7,096 nucleotides of DNA from an uncultured Ignavibacteriales bacterium. Its GTDB lineage: Bacteria > Bacteroidota > Ignavibacteria > Ignavibacteriales > Ignavibacteriaceae. The DNA lies in the NCBI GenBank assembly GCA_913053915.1, contig CAJXGP010000099.1, forward strand, positions 1 through 7,096. Reading direction: 5' to 3'. The position numbers were made by a program, and so were the translations under genes. Within the stretch, counting starts at the first letter, position 1; every line of letters begins with the position of its first letter. The notes below the pieces were generated by a model, which was not told the origin of the DNA, did not search any database, and worked only from the letters and a program-made list of their open reading frames with translations. Below, in pieces: positions 1-6,417 of this stretch.

Positions 1-294
1 ACCGTGATTTTCCCGGTAAATAAAATTGTATTTGAGCCGTCCTCCTTAATACGGCAATTTTGTTTAAACAATTACTATGCCTTAAATTAGATAAAGTGTA
101 ATATTGAGGTTTCTAAAGGATTTCTTTGTTTATTGTATTTGTAATTAAATTATGAATATCAGAATTTTGATAGTGCATCAGATTTCTGATAATTTTTTAA
201 GATATGCTTTTATTGAGATATGTAGCTAAATTCAATTTAAAGTTTGAATTTTTTATTTTTGTTTTTCTAAACTTGGGAAAAGCCGGATAGACAA
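1..294. other. AT-rich stretch with no assignable gene
   Basis: No gene can be supported here. A + strand frame is open from the left edge to a stop at 88-90. Another + frame ends at 21-23 after residues RDFPGK, which could be the tail of a gene lying to the left. On the - strand a frame runs off the left edge through residues KEDGSNTILFTGKIT. None of these can be told from chance at this length. A small inverted repeat, GCCGT at 36-40 with ACGGC at 51-55, is followed by a T-rich run and could be a weak terminator for a gene ending at 23. Confidence 0.4.
158..198 (+). terminator. Possible terminator or attenuator-like hairpin
   Basis: ATCAGA (177-182) and TCTGAT (185-190) form a short stem directly before AATTTTTT (191-198), the order expected of an intrinsic terminator. 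A second copy, ATCAGAA (158-164), can pair instead with TTCTGAT (184-190), so two exclusive hairpins are possible. The stems are AT-rich and weak, and no gene is recognised immediately upstream, so the role is uncertain. Confidence 0.3.
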
Positions 295-498
295 ATGGGA
301 CATAAAGATTATCCTCCACAAATGCACTCGACTGAACATATACTAGAGCAAACAATGGCGAGAATGTTTAATTGCGAAAGATCGTTCAGCAATCACTTGG
401 AAAAGAAAAAATAAAATTCGGGTATAGGTGATTTTAAAATAATTTCTACAAGTTTTGATGATGACGATTATAGTACTTTATTTAATATATTATGTTGA
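295..498 (+). pseudogene. AlaX-like tRNA-editing (AlaRS/ThrRS SAD-type) gene relic, middle deleted
   Basis: From ATG at 295 the frame reads MGHKDYPPQMHSTEHI and continues LEQTMARMFNCERSFSNHLE to a TAA at 412-414. This matches, from memory, the start of a compact Bacteroidetes family related to the AlaRS/ThrRS second additional (editing) domain. The HxxxH of MHSTEH supplies metal ligands in that fold. In the same frame just after the stop comes GIGDFKIISTSFDDD, which resembles the C-terminal end of the same family, usually after a Cys/His metal motif and a T-x-E-IG-F stretch. The part between, which in the family carries the second metal ligands, is absent. No good ribosome site precedes the ATG. 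An intact member would hydrolyse mischarged tRNA; this copy cannot. The identification rests on recalled family sequences, not a search. Confidence 0.68.
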
Positions 499-521
499 TT
501 ATAATTAAATATATTATCAAA

Positions 522-542
522 ATAGAATGTGTTTTATTCTAT
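522..542. repeat. Perfect 7-bp inverted repeat (hairpin)
   Basis: ATAGAAT (522-528) pairs perfectly with ATTCTAT (536-542) around a 7-base loop. It lies about 25 bases after the last stop of the AlaX-like relic and could have been its transcription end, but no T-run follows on the + strand. In such AT-rich sequence chance is a real alternative. Confidence 0.3.
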
Positions 543-611
543 AACTTGTTATTTCACCGCTATCCAAAACAAGATAAGAAATTTTATTAATAAAAAATAA
601 TATTATATAAT

Positions 612-640
612 TTGACCGGTAATTATAAAATTTATATTAT
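612..640 (+). promoter_or_regulatory. Sigma70-like promoter for the 698-1024 gene
   Basis: TTGACC at 612-617 is followed after exactly 17 bases by TATTAT at 635-640, a close match to the bacterial -35/-10 consensus at ideal spacing. It lies about 48-58 bases upstream of a strong ribosome site (GGAGG, 688-692), so it would drive the small gene at 698. AT-rich DNA gives many false -10 boxes, but the -35 match with correct spacing is more convincing. If the organism is a Bacteroidetes using the variant -33/-7 promoter, this call would weaken. Confidence 0.5.
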
Positions 641-650
641 AATGAACCGG
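616..650. promoter_or_regulatory. Imperfect dyad overlapping the promoter, operator candidate
   Basis: CCGGT (616-620) and ACCGG (646-650) are inverted copies. Inside them ATTATA (622-627) and TATAAT (638-643) are also inverted. The 35-base element covers the end of the -35 box, the spacer and the whole -10 box, the usual place for a repressor site. The AT core could be chance; the GC-rich outer arms are the better evidence. Confidence 0.35.
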
Positions 651-697
651 ATTTTCATCAAAAAAAGAAATTTTCATTTTAAAATCTGGAGGTAAAA

Positions 698-1024
698 TTG
701 ACATTTAATGAAGCAACTGTAATATTCCATCAGATTAATATTTCCAAATTAGAATCACTTAAAGACAATTTAATTGAATCTTGTATAATTTATTCAAGCA
801 TTAGAGTCGAATGGTTAAAGGCAAATAATGAAAAAAGAATTGAAATGGAAAATTCAAGATCAATGACACATAATGTATTAATTGATGACTGTAATATATT
901 AAGTAGGAATATGATTAAAAATGGTGAGGATGCCGGTTGGAGACTTAAACTTGGTGATGATAGAAAGGTAATAGGTGATTTTGCTTGTTATGTAAATTGT
1001 ATATTAGGTTTATCTGCCGGATAA
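698..1024 (+). CDS. Small protein of unknown function (possibly DUF3232-like)
   Basis: This is a 108-residue soluble protein without signal peptide or membrane segment. The start is TTG at 698, chosen because GGAGG (688-692) sits five bases before it and no in-frame ATG competes nearby. The sequence is helix-friendly and charged: an N-terminal helix-like half (KLESLKDNLIESC, then IRVEWLKANNEKRIEME) and a motif THNVLIDDCNILSRNM around residues 57-72. The ending is WRLKLGDDRKVIGDFACYV. The R-x-x-THN-x-LI-x-x-x-N-x-L-x-R pattern recalls DUF3232-type proteins of about this length, but that is a memory match only and no function is established. The frame is unbroken, with its own promoter and ribosome site, unlike the decayed genes on both sides. 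A role cannot be assigned. Confidence 0.72.
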   Translation: MTFNEATVIFHQINISKLESLKDNLIESCIIYSSIRVEWLKANNEKRIEMENSRSMTHNVLIDDCNILSRNMIKNGEDAGWRLKLGDDRKVIGDFACYVNCILGLSAG

Positions 1025-1063
1025 TGGATTTCACAATGTTTGATTACTTTCATCCTCTCAACG

Positions 1064-1288
1064 ATGCGGAATTTTGTATGATGATACCGAAACCACGGAA
1101 TTTACAGCAGGCAGAAACGGCATAATTGAAATAGGAATAGTATTTGTTAAAAATTTAAAGATTTCCGCAAAGAATTTTTATCTACTTGAAATATTCCGTC
1201 GAAAGTACTAAAGCTTTACACAATAAAGTTGGCAAGAAAAGTATTTCATGAATTAAGCGACAAATCAATTGACCATCTTTTTGAATAG
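1064..1288 (+). pseudogene. DnaQ-type (DEDDh) 3'-5' exonuclease relic
   Basis: Two frames give pieces of one exonuclease. ATG at 1064 reads MRNFV and then hits TGA. A one-base shift near 1079-1082 continues as DDTETTEFTAGRNGIIEIGI and VFVKNLKIS to a stop at 1209-1211. This is the Exo I region of DnaQ-like proteins (consensus about DTETTG...IIEIGAV). From 1190 the next frame reads LYTIKLARKVFHELSDKSID, then HLFE and TAG at 1286. That matches the family's later DT-L-LAR-x-x-P-x-L-x-x-x-x-LD segment. The stretch between, with the Exo II HN-x-x-FD motif, is missing, as is the final Exo III histidine/aspartate block. The glycine normally after DTETT is Glu. Such proteins remove 3' nucleotides in proofreading or repair; this copy is dead. 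It follows the 698 gene by 40 bases, possibly once its operon partner. Confidence 0.7.
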
Positions 1289-1420
1289 ATTGTTATTATT
1301 GATTTAACCGGAAGAACAGTGTTAGTTGAAAAAATAAGAATTTGTCTTCCTTTCTATTTGTTATTAGATTATGTCTGTAATCAAATAAATAAAAGAGCTG
1401 AGAGAATAGAAATACTAAAT
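1289..1420 (+). other. Open stretch after the exonuclease relic, identity unknown
   Basis: Directly after the TAG of the exonuclease relic the same frame stays open for 44 codons to a TAG at 1421-1423. It reads in part IVIIDLTGRTVLVEKIRI and QINKRAERIEILN. There is no start codon with a ribosome site. The sequence does not match the C-terminal part of DnaQ-like exonucleases as I know them. It may be another gene relic or chance; the first part faintly resembles a type IX sorting domain (D-x-x-GR), but too little is present to claim it. Confidence 0.2.
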
Positions 1421-1543
1421 TAGCGCTTATCTCACTACCCATCAAATGCCCGTTGATATTAAAATTGAGAAGTACTTTTCACCCGATGTCGCATAACAAC
1501 ACCGAGATTTCAATGCATTCACAATATCATCTCTTTTTATCAA
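1419..1543 (-). pseudogene. C-terminal relic of a PHP/DUF3604-type metallohydrolase, frameshifted
   Basis: Reading the - strand from 1543, one frame gives LIKRDDIVNALKSRCCYATS and then GE. A one-base deletion in the A-run at about 1475-1479 moves the frame, which continues VLLNFNINGHLMGSEISAN down to 1419. Joined, this matches the C-terminal segment of PHP-fold/DUF3604-like metallohydrolases (pattern about LTR-x-x-I-x-x-AL-x-x-R-x-CYATTG-x-R-ILL-F-VNG-x-MGSE). A stop (TGA, 1544-1546) lies just upstream in the first frame and the catalytic N-terminal part is gone. It sits on the same strand as, and about 100 bases downstream of, the DUF4838 gene, so it was probably the last gene of that operon. 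The family name is from memory; that this is a frameshifted coding relic is firmer than the name. Confidence 0.52.
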
Positions 1544-1546
1544 TCA

Positions 1547-1566
1547 TCTGAGGAATGTTCCACAGA
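1547..1566. repeat. 20-base interrupted palindrome downstream of the operon
   Basis: TCTG-A-GGAA-TG-TTCC-A-CAGA is a palindrome with one mismatched pair and can be extended outward by ATC/GAT with a single bulged base. It lies in the 97-base gap between the DUF4838 stop and the metallohydrolase relic. There is no T-run on either side, so it is not a standard intrinsic terminator. It could be a 3' stabilising hairpin or a protein-binding site. Confidence 0.35.
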
Positions 1567-1640
1567 GATACTAAAGGATAAAGGACCAAAACCGATGCTG
1601 ACTTTGAGACTCTGTTTTTCTTAACAAGGCCAATTCTTTT

Positions 1641-3524
1641 TTATTTATCAGGATAATATCGTCCACCTCTACTGATGAAAATCCCCTTATTTAAATTGGC
1701 ATTAAATAGCTTAACCATTTTTACTTGCAGTTGTTCAAGTTGTTTTACTCCGTTTTTAATATATGCACCTGCCATACGCATGGAAAGCTCTCCTATTTCC
1801 AAATCAAGCCTAGTGTACTCCAGAGAAAGAGAGAGCTTATCAAGTAAGAAAAGCACGTTTCGGTTTTTACTTAATTGTGCTTTTTGCTTGGCTTGTTGTA
1901 GCAGTAATTTTAATATTCCTAGGTTATGCATATAATTCCGAGATTCTCGCAATGTAGGAGTATTGTTAAACGCTACCCGGTTCTGCATTGGCAGGGTTTG
2001 TTCAATAATTTTAAAGTACTTTTTCATCTCCTGTGCTGCTGGCCCAAATCGATGGAGACAATAATCTTTAACAAGATTTGGAACACTAATATTTACATTC
2101 CATGAAAGTTTGGCTATTGTATAATGTGTTAATTCAAAAGTAAACCAATCTCCCGGTTCTGAGTATGAACTTAAACCAATGACGCCAAGCGAATGATACC
2201 ATCTCATATCTTCGGCTATAATATTAGGGATCACCACCGGAAGAGAGCGCCATATATACCGGCGATAATATGAGTAAATTCCGATATTGCCTTTAAAAAC
2301 ATCCCGTTTAAACCATTGTAAAAGCGCATTATGATACGGAACGTTTTGCCCGGCTCTATAATCCCAAATAGGATATGCACTTGTTCTACGAATGGGACAA
2401 AGATCCATTATTACGCTGCTGTCAATTTTAATATTTTTAGGCGGGAAGAGATAGCTTTGATATGCAATAAACTCAATTCTAACGTGCGGAAATTTTTTCT
2501 TCACTGCTTTTGCAACGGTATTCAATATAATTGCTTGGCGTCTTGACGGACTACCTTGAGCTAAACTACGTGTATCTTCGGACCATTGAGCATTATCAGG
2601 CGGCCACAAATCAAGTATATCAATTTCCGGATGCCGCGAAATATATTCAATTACATTGTTTACAAGCATGTTGAGAGCCTCAGTATTAGAGGTATTGAAA
2701 ACAGCATGGGGATCGGCTGTTCTTTTTCCGTTAATTTCTGCAAACCATTCGGGATGCTTTTTAAAGTACCTTCCCGGTGGAAGAAAGTTCGGATAACCAT
2801 GTCCACCAACTTCAATCATTATCCCTCTTTTTTGCAATTCGGGCACAAGCTCTTCTCTAACATTATCCCATTTTACCCTTCCCAAATGTTGATAATCGAG
2901 CGGATAACTAAAGACATTCATTTTAACCTTTGCCATCCAATCGATCAGCTTTTTCATATTTGCAACTGTATGTGTCCATCCTTCTTCAACATACTTTTTT
3001 CTGTATTTAAAAGATGGACTTTCCACCTTATCGAGGTTCGGTAAAATGATAGTCCTTATTTTCGGAACATACTCACCACCGGCACTACCGTAGAAAGTGA
3101 AATTCGGTGCATACCATCTGCATCCAATTTCTTTCAAAAGTTCATAAACCGCATAAAGCGTTCCCCTCCCTTCACCGCCTGCAAGAATAATATTTCCTTT
3201 AAATGTTTTTATAAGAAATCCATCAAGCCCGGGATATTTGGCATTGATGTTCACTCCAAAGCGCCGGGCTAATTTTTCACCTATAAAAATTCCATGTACA
3301 CGCTCATTTTTATTATTGATTCTAATGGCAAGCTTTGCTCCGGAGATTCGATCAAGATATTTTTGCAGTTCATGAGCAGCGAATTTTTCTACAATAGTAG
3401 CATGCTCTGGAAGATAAATGACATAATGAGATGTGCCTCTATTAACCAATGTAATACCGGTTCCAAACATAGGTCGCAAAAAAACGATCTCCATCGCTAT
3501 TAGAACAAAAAGGAAGGTTTTCAT
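1641..3524 (-). CDS. Secreted DUF4838 domain protein, probable glycan-active enzyme
   Basis: This is a 627-residue exported protein. Residues 1-23 form a signal peptide (MKTFLFVLIAMEIVFL, then a small-residue exit). Residues 25-140 are an alpha/beta domain of the type found before the catalytic barrel in GH20 and GH67 enzymes: FAAHELQKYLDRISG, the stretch GIFIGEK, and ILAGGEGRGTLYAVYELL ending GCRWYAP. DUF4838 proper covers about 190-450, with IDILDLWPPD at 302-310 and several acidic and aromatic residues. The C-terminal third (480-610) is helical. DUF4838 proteins occur in polysaccharide-use loci; their reaction is not settled, so the glycosidase role is inferred from the domain arrangement. 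The start is ATG at 3524, sixteen bases after the stop of the small membrane protein, with AGAAAG as a modest ribosome site. It is the last intact gene of the operon. Confidence 0.88.
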   Translation of the reverse strand: MKTFLFVLIAMEIVFLRPMFGTGITLVNRGTSHYVIYLPEHATIVEKFAAHELQKYLDRISGAKLAIRINNKNERVHGIFIGEKLARRFGVNINAKYPGLDGFLIKTFKGNIILAGGEGRGTLYAVYELLKEIGCRWYAPNFTFYGSAGGEYVPKIRTIILPNLDKVESPSFKYRKKYVEEGWTHTVANMKKLIDWMAKVKMNVFSYPLDYQHLGRVKWDNVREELVPELQKRGIMIEVGGHGYPNFLPPGRYFKKHPEWFAEINGKRTADPHAVFNTSNTEALNMLVNNVIEYISRHPEIDILDLWPPDNAQWSEDTRSLAQGSPSRRQAIILNTVAKAVKKKFPHVRIEFIAYQSYLFPPKNIKIDSSVIMDLCPIRRTSAYPIWDYRAGQNVPYHNALLQWFKRDVFKGNIGIYSYYRRYIWRSLPVVIPNIIAEDMRWYHSLGVIGLSSYSEPGDWFTFELTHYTIAKLSWNVNISVPNLVKDYCLHRFGPAAQEMKKYFKIIEQTLPMQNRVAFNNTPTLRESRNYMHNLGILKLLLQQAKQKAQLSKNRNVLFLLDKLSLSLEYTRLDLEIGELSMRMAGAYIKNGVKQLEQLQVKMVKLFNANLNKGIFISRGGRYYPDK

Positions 3525-3540
3525 TTAATTTTCTTTCTAG

Positions 3541-3687
3541 TTAAGTTTTAGAAGATTTCTTATTATCGAAATGTTTTTTTTGCCTTCTGACAAGCAGCAT
3601 AATCTCCTTAAAGGTATTTACAACCCACAATATCCAGATTCCAAAACTAACGCTCCATACACTCCATGTCACAAAATCGAAATGCAA
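3541..3687 (-). CDS. Small single-span membrane protein, possible symporter accessory subunit
   Basis: This 48-residue protein fills the gap between the symporter and DUF4838 genes. From TTG at 3687 it reads MHFDFVTWSVWSVSFGIWIL and ends in a very basic tail (LLVRRQKKHFDNKKSSKT). Residues about 6-24 form one membrane span rich in tryptophan (W8, W11, W18, W21). The positive tail predicts a cytoplasmic C-terminus. TTG is preferred because GGAGG lies six bases before it. An in-frame ATG at 3702 would add five residues but would put that GGAGG inside the gene and has no ribosome site of its own. It begins 24 bases after the symporter stop and ends 16 before the next start, so all three are surely co-transcribed. 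Small single-span subunits are known for other transporters (MetS with the NSS transporter MetP), so a partner role is a reasonable inference, not shown. Confidence 0.78.
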   Translation of the reverse strand: MHFDFVTWSVWSVSFGIWILWVVNTFKEIMLLVRRQKKHFDNKKSSKT

Positions 3688-3711
3688 TTTGTACCTCCAC
3701 ATAGTTTTGCT

Positions 3712-5370
3712 TTATTTTATAAAAAATACTCTTAGTCCCCCGCCGTTGAAAAATAATACCATACCGACAACCGCCGTTGTCGAAGCTATCGAATAGCCAT
3801 ACGCGCCAAGTACAGCACCAAGGATATAAAGGAGGAGACCTATTCCTAAAATCGCAAGACTAATCCTTCCCTTGAATGAGACAGGGATTATATGATAGTC
3901 GTCCGTAGGTTCTTGACCATTATAATTTCCTTTCCGTGCAGAAAAAATAGATCCAAACTTCTCTTGCGCAGGCTTTTTTGTAAGAAGAGAAATCAATGGG
4001 GTAGCAATAAGTGCAGCTCCGGCACTGCTGAAAGCCGCTAAATTAAAATTTCTTCCAAATATGAGCCACACCAGCAAACCAATAGCAACTCCGATGATAT
4101 ATCCACCAACCGCTCCTTGCCAATTGGCTCTTTTCCATAATAAACCATACACAATCGCTATAACAAAAAGCGGCATATCTGTTATAGAAACAACCGTTAA
4201 ATTAGCGTGAACTATACCTCCAAGCATAGGGACAAGGAAGGCGAACCCGATCATTGATAAACCTGCTATAATTGTAGAAAATCTAGCGACAAAAATTAAT
4301 TTCTTTGGAGAGGCTTCCTTTTTAGTAGAAGTTGCATAGACATCGTTGGCAAAAAGCGTAGCGATTGAATTTAACTCCGGTCCTATGGTTGACATCTGTG
4401 CCGATAAAAATCCGCACACTACAATACCGAGCAGAAACGAGGGAATATAATTGATTATTAAAGTAGGAAGAGCATTATCCATATTTGCCAGATGCGGGTA
4501 AAGATCTGCTGCCGCTAATCCGGGCATGATCCAGAGAAATGCAAAAGGAGTTGTAATGATACCGGCATAGACCATCCCTTTAACCGCTGATTTAGTATCG
4601 CTCGATCCGAACGCTCTCTGGAGCACTCCCTGATCTATAGATGCCCATTTTATTCCAAGCAAGAGCATTGTCAGAAGAAATTCCCAGTCGTAAGGACCGC
4701 TTTTCGTAACAAATGTAAGACGCTTCCCGTGCAATCTCTCCGCTAGTGCAGGCCATCCTCCTACGGCATGCATTGCTATAGGCAGCAAAATCAGCATGGC
4801 TCCCAACATCAGAAGAAATTGAAGTACATCAGTCAGCACAACCGACCATGCACCTGCTAAACTAGTATAGAAAATCATAATTACTGCTAAGATGAAAACC
4901 CAAAACACAAAATTATGAATTCCGGTTATAGTTTGTGCAAAAAGCGATATTGCATACATCCCGATGCCGAGCCAGAAAGTCAGGCGTATCATCCATAAAA
5001 TACCCACAAACTTCCGGAGACCTTTTGTATACCTTAATTCAATTAGCTCAGGAATTGTTCTAATCTTAAGACGCCTAAGAATGGGAACAATAAATAACCC
5101 CGATAATACGAGTGCCATATTGCCTGTCCATGTGTTCCATATAATGGAAATCCCGCTTGAATATGCAACTCCACTCTGACCAATGAAACTATAAAGATTT
5201 ACGTTAGTACCTGTTAATACGGCGGCAAGTATAAAAGGTGTGAGCTTTCTCCCTGCTATATAGAAATCGTCCGGGTTTTCTATCCATTTGCGAAAATAGA
5301 TGCCCACACCAATTATTGACGCGAGAAAAGTTACTACAATTACATAATCAATTGTTGTCATCGAATGCAC
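3712..5370 (-). CDS. Sodium:solute symporter (SSS family)
   Basis: This 552-residue inner-membrane transporter has about thirteen hydrophobic spans and couples substrate uptake to the Na+ gradient. Family marks in order are: the first helix and loop ending DDFYIAGRKL (34-43); a discontinuous helix at 45-70 (AAVLTGTNVNLYSFIG); YTSLAGAWSVVLTDVLQF at 168-185; KWASIDQGVLQRAFGSSD around 241-258; and the sodium-site helix LSAQMSTIGPELNSIATLF (322-340) followed by ANDVY. Length and motifs place it near the sugar and sialic-acid-type SSS members, but the substrate cannot be read from sequence. The start could be GTG at 5370 (AAGGTGA five bases before it) or ATG at 5361, three residues later and poorly spaced. 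Either overlaps the end of the glycosidase-like gene (by 23 or 14 bases), implying translational coupling. Confidence 0.94.
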   Translation of the reverse strand: MHSMTTIDYVIVVTFLASIIGVGIYFRKWIENPDDFYIAGRKLTPFILAAVLTGTNVNLYSFIGQSGVAYSSGISIIWNTWTGNMALVLSGLFIVPILRRLKIRTIPELIELRYTKGLRKFVGILWMIRLTFWLGIGMYAISLFAQTITGIHNFVFWVFILAVIMIFYTSLAGAWSVVLTDVLQFLLMLGAMLILLPIAMHAVGGWPALAERLHGKRLTFVTKSGPYDWEFLLTMLLLGIKWASIDQGVLQRAFGSSDTKSAVKGMVYAGIITTPFAFLWIMPGLAAADLYPHLANMDNALPTLIINYIPSFLLGIVVCGFLSAQMSTIGPELNSIATLFANDVYATSTKKEASPKKLIFVARFSTIIAGLSMIGFAFLVPMLGGIVHANLTVVSITDMPLFVIAIVYGLLWKRANWQGAVGGYIIGVAIGLLVWLIFGRNFNLAAFSSAGAALIATPLISLLTKKPAQEKFGSIFSARKGNYNGQEPTDDYHIIPVSFKGRISLAILGIGLLLYILGAVLGAYGYSIASTTAVVGMVLFFNGGGLRVFFIK

Positions 5371-6343
5371 TTAAGTCACCTTTTTTTACAATATTTAGCC
5401 TTAATTCATGCGAACCATCTGATCTACTAAACTCATAGTATAAATAAAGATCATTATCTACCCTGATGGCGTTTATATACCTGAGCGAACCGGTTCCGTA
5501 AGGCGAAATAAGCATAGGATGCTCATGAGAAATACGTTTATATTGTATCAGGTCTTTACTGATAGCAAGACCTGTTGATTCTTCATAATTATGATCGTAT
5601 TTAGACGCTCCGTCATAAAATATGATGAAACCGGTTTTTATAGGAAGTACGCAAGTTATACGAACCGTGTAAGAATCCCAGCCTGATCCCAATAAAGATA
5701 CATCTCGCAACCATTGAAATGAATTGCCATCTTGGCTCGAAGCTAATCCTGTCAACGATTTAACTTTTCCCGTATTAAAAATGTCGCCTGTCGCATGCAA
5801 CTGAGCAATCTGTTCCGGCAAAGCGTTTTGCAGCTTTGGTGTATAACTGAAAAACATGTAATACATTCCGTCGAGTACGAGTATGTAAGGGTCCTTTACC
5901 CCCTCAACCTGTAAGCCGCCGGCGGTAAGGATCGATTTTCGCAATGAAAAATCAAAACGTTCCGGAGAATCCGATTCCATCATATCAATACGCCACCGAT
6001 TGTCCGCAGGATCAACATAGCTTATATATAAACGGTAATTCCCCTTGGTATTCGAGAAGAGCGCTGAACGCTCAATTGAAGTGGATTTCAAATCCTCCTT
6101 TTTCAGTAACCAGACATCTTTGAATTTTCTACCGTCAATACTTTCAGCTATTCTACTTTCATACCCGCGATCCGGCCGCGGCTTTCTCAACCGATAGCTT
6201 AAAAAGAATTTTCCTTTACTATCATCAAAATAAACACTGGGCGCACCAGCCCAATATCCGTCTCCCTTTCCAGGCGGTTCGATAATTGTTATTCCATCTC
6301 TGGGATCAATTAATGACGGTGTTCTATATTTCTGTTTCTGCAT
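5348..6343 (-). CDS. Five-bladed beta-propeller glycosidase-like protein (GH43/GH117/GH130-like fold)
   Basis: This is a 331-residue protein without signal peptide, so cytoplasmic. It shows the repeat rhythm of five-bladed propeller glycosidases. YWAGAPSVYFDDSKGKFFLS (30-49) starts a first blade with an aspartate. RGYESRIAESIDGRKF (59-74) and SIERSALF (89-96) follow, then GVKDPYILVLDGMYYMFFSY (148-167). Later blades are near 195-215 and 235-265, and LYLYYEFSRSDGSHELRL (299-316) closes the ring. V-K-DP and the late glutamate are in places where GH43-type enzymes carry catalytic or pKa-tuning acids, but I cannot assign the triad or a family number. The role is most likely intracellular cleavage of an imported oligosaccharide. 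It is the first intact gene of the operon. ATG at 6343 has only AAAGG about thirteen bases upstream, a weak site. Its last codons overlap the symporter start. Confidence 0.8.
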   Translation of the reverse strand: MQKQKYRTPSLIDPRDGITIIEPPGKGDGYWAGAPSVYFDDSKGKFFLSYRLRKPRPDRGYESRIAESIDGRKFKDVWLLKKEDLKSTSIERSALFSNTKGNYRLYISYVDPADNRWRIDMMESDSPERFDFSLRKSILTAGGLQVEGVKDPYILVLDGMYYMFFSYTPKLQNALPEQIAQLHATGDIFNTGKVKSLTGLASSQDGNSFQWLRDVSLLGSGWDSYTVRITCVLPIKTGFIIFYDGASKYDHNYEESTGLAISKDLIQYKRISHEHPMLISPYGTGSLRYINAIRVDNDLYLYYEFSRSDGSHELRLNIVKKGDLSAFDDNN

Positions 6344-6391
6344 AATTGATTTTTTACCTTTCTTATTCTGTTTTGTTTAGTAATTCTTATT

Positions 6392-6417
6392 AAAAAAAGT
6401 TACTTATATAGTAAGTA
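6392..6417 (-). terminator. Weak intrinsic-terminator-like hairpin after the NamZ relic
   Basis: On the - strand TACTTA, loop CTATA and TAAGTA (6417-6401) form a six-base stem, followed two bases later by seven Ts (6398-6392). It covers the last codons and stop of the NamZ C-terminal relic, in the right place to end its transcript before the glycosidase gene. The stem has only two G-C pairs, so efficiency would be low. Confidence 0.35.

Noticed and set aside
14..35. Similarity of CCGGTAAATAAAATTGTAT near the left edge to the promoter-dyad region at 616-635
   Set aside because: The likeness is confined to a short AT-rich run with gaps and is expected by chance in this composition.
1..67. Gene start on the - strand running off the left edge, with AAGGAGG at 40-48
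   Set aside because: The AAGGAGG has no start codon at proper distance, and the 22-codon open stretch is too short and also open on the + strand.
1289..1333. Type IX secretion sorting-domain fragment (D-LTGR-V)
   Set aside because: Only a few residues match and no upstream secreted protein or terminal beta pattern follows.
1675..3503. Several + strand open frames of 69-152 codons inside the DUF4838 gene
   Set aside because: They lie antisense to a well-supported gene, lack ribosome sites and show no family motifs.
4964..5179. 71-codon + strand frame inside the symporter gene
   Set aside because: Antisense shadow of the symporter; no independent signals.
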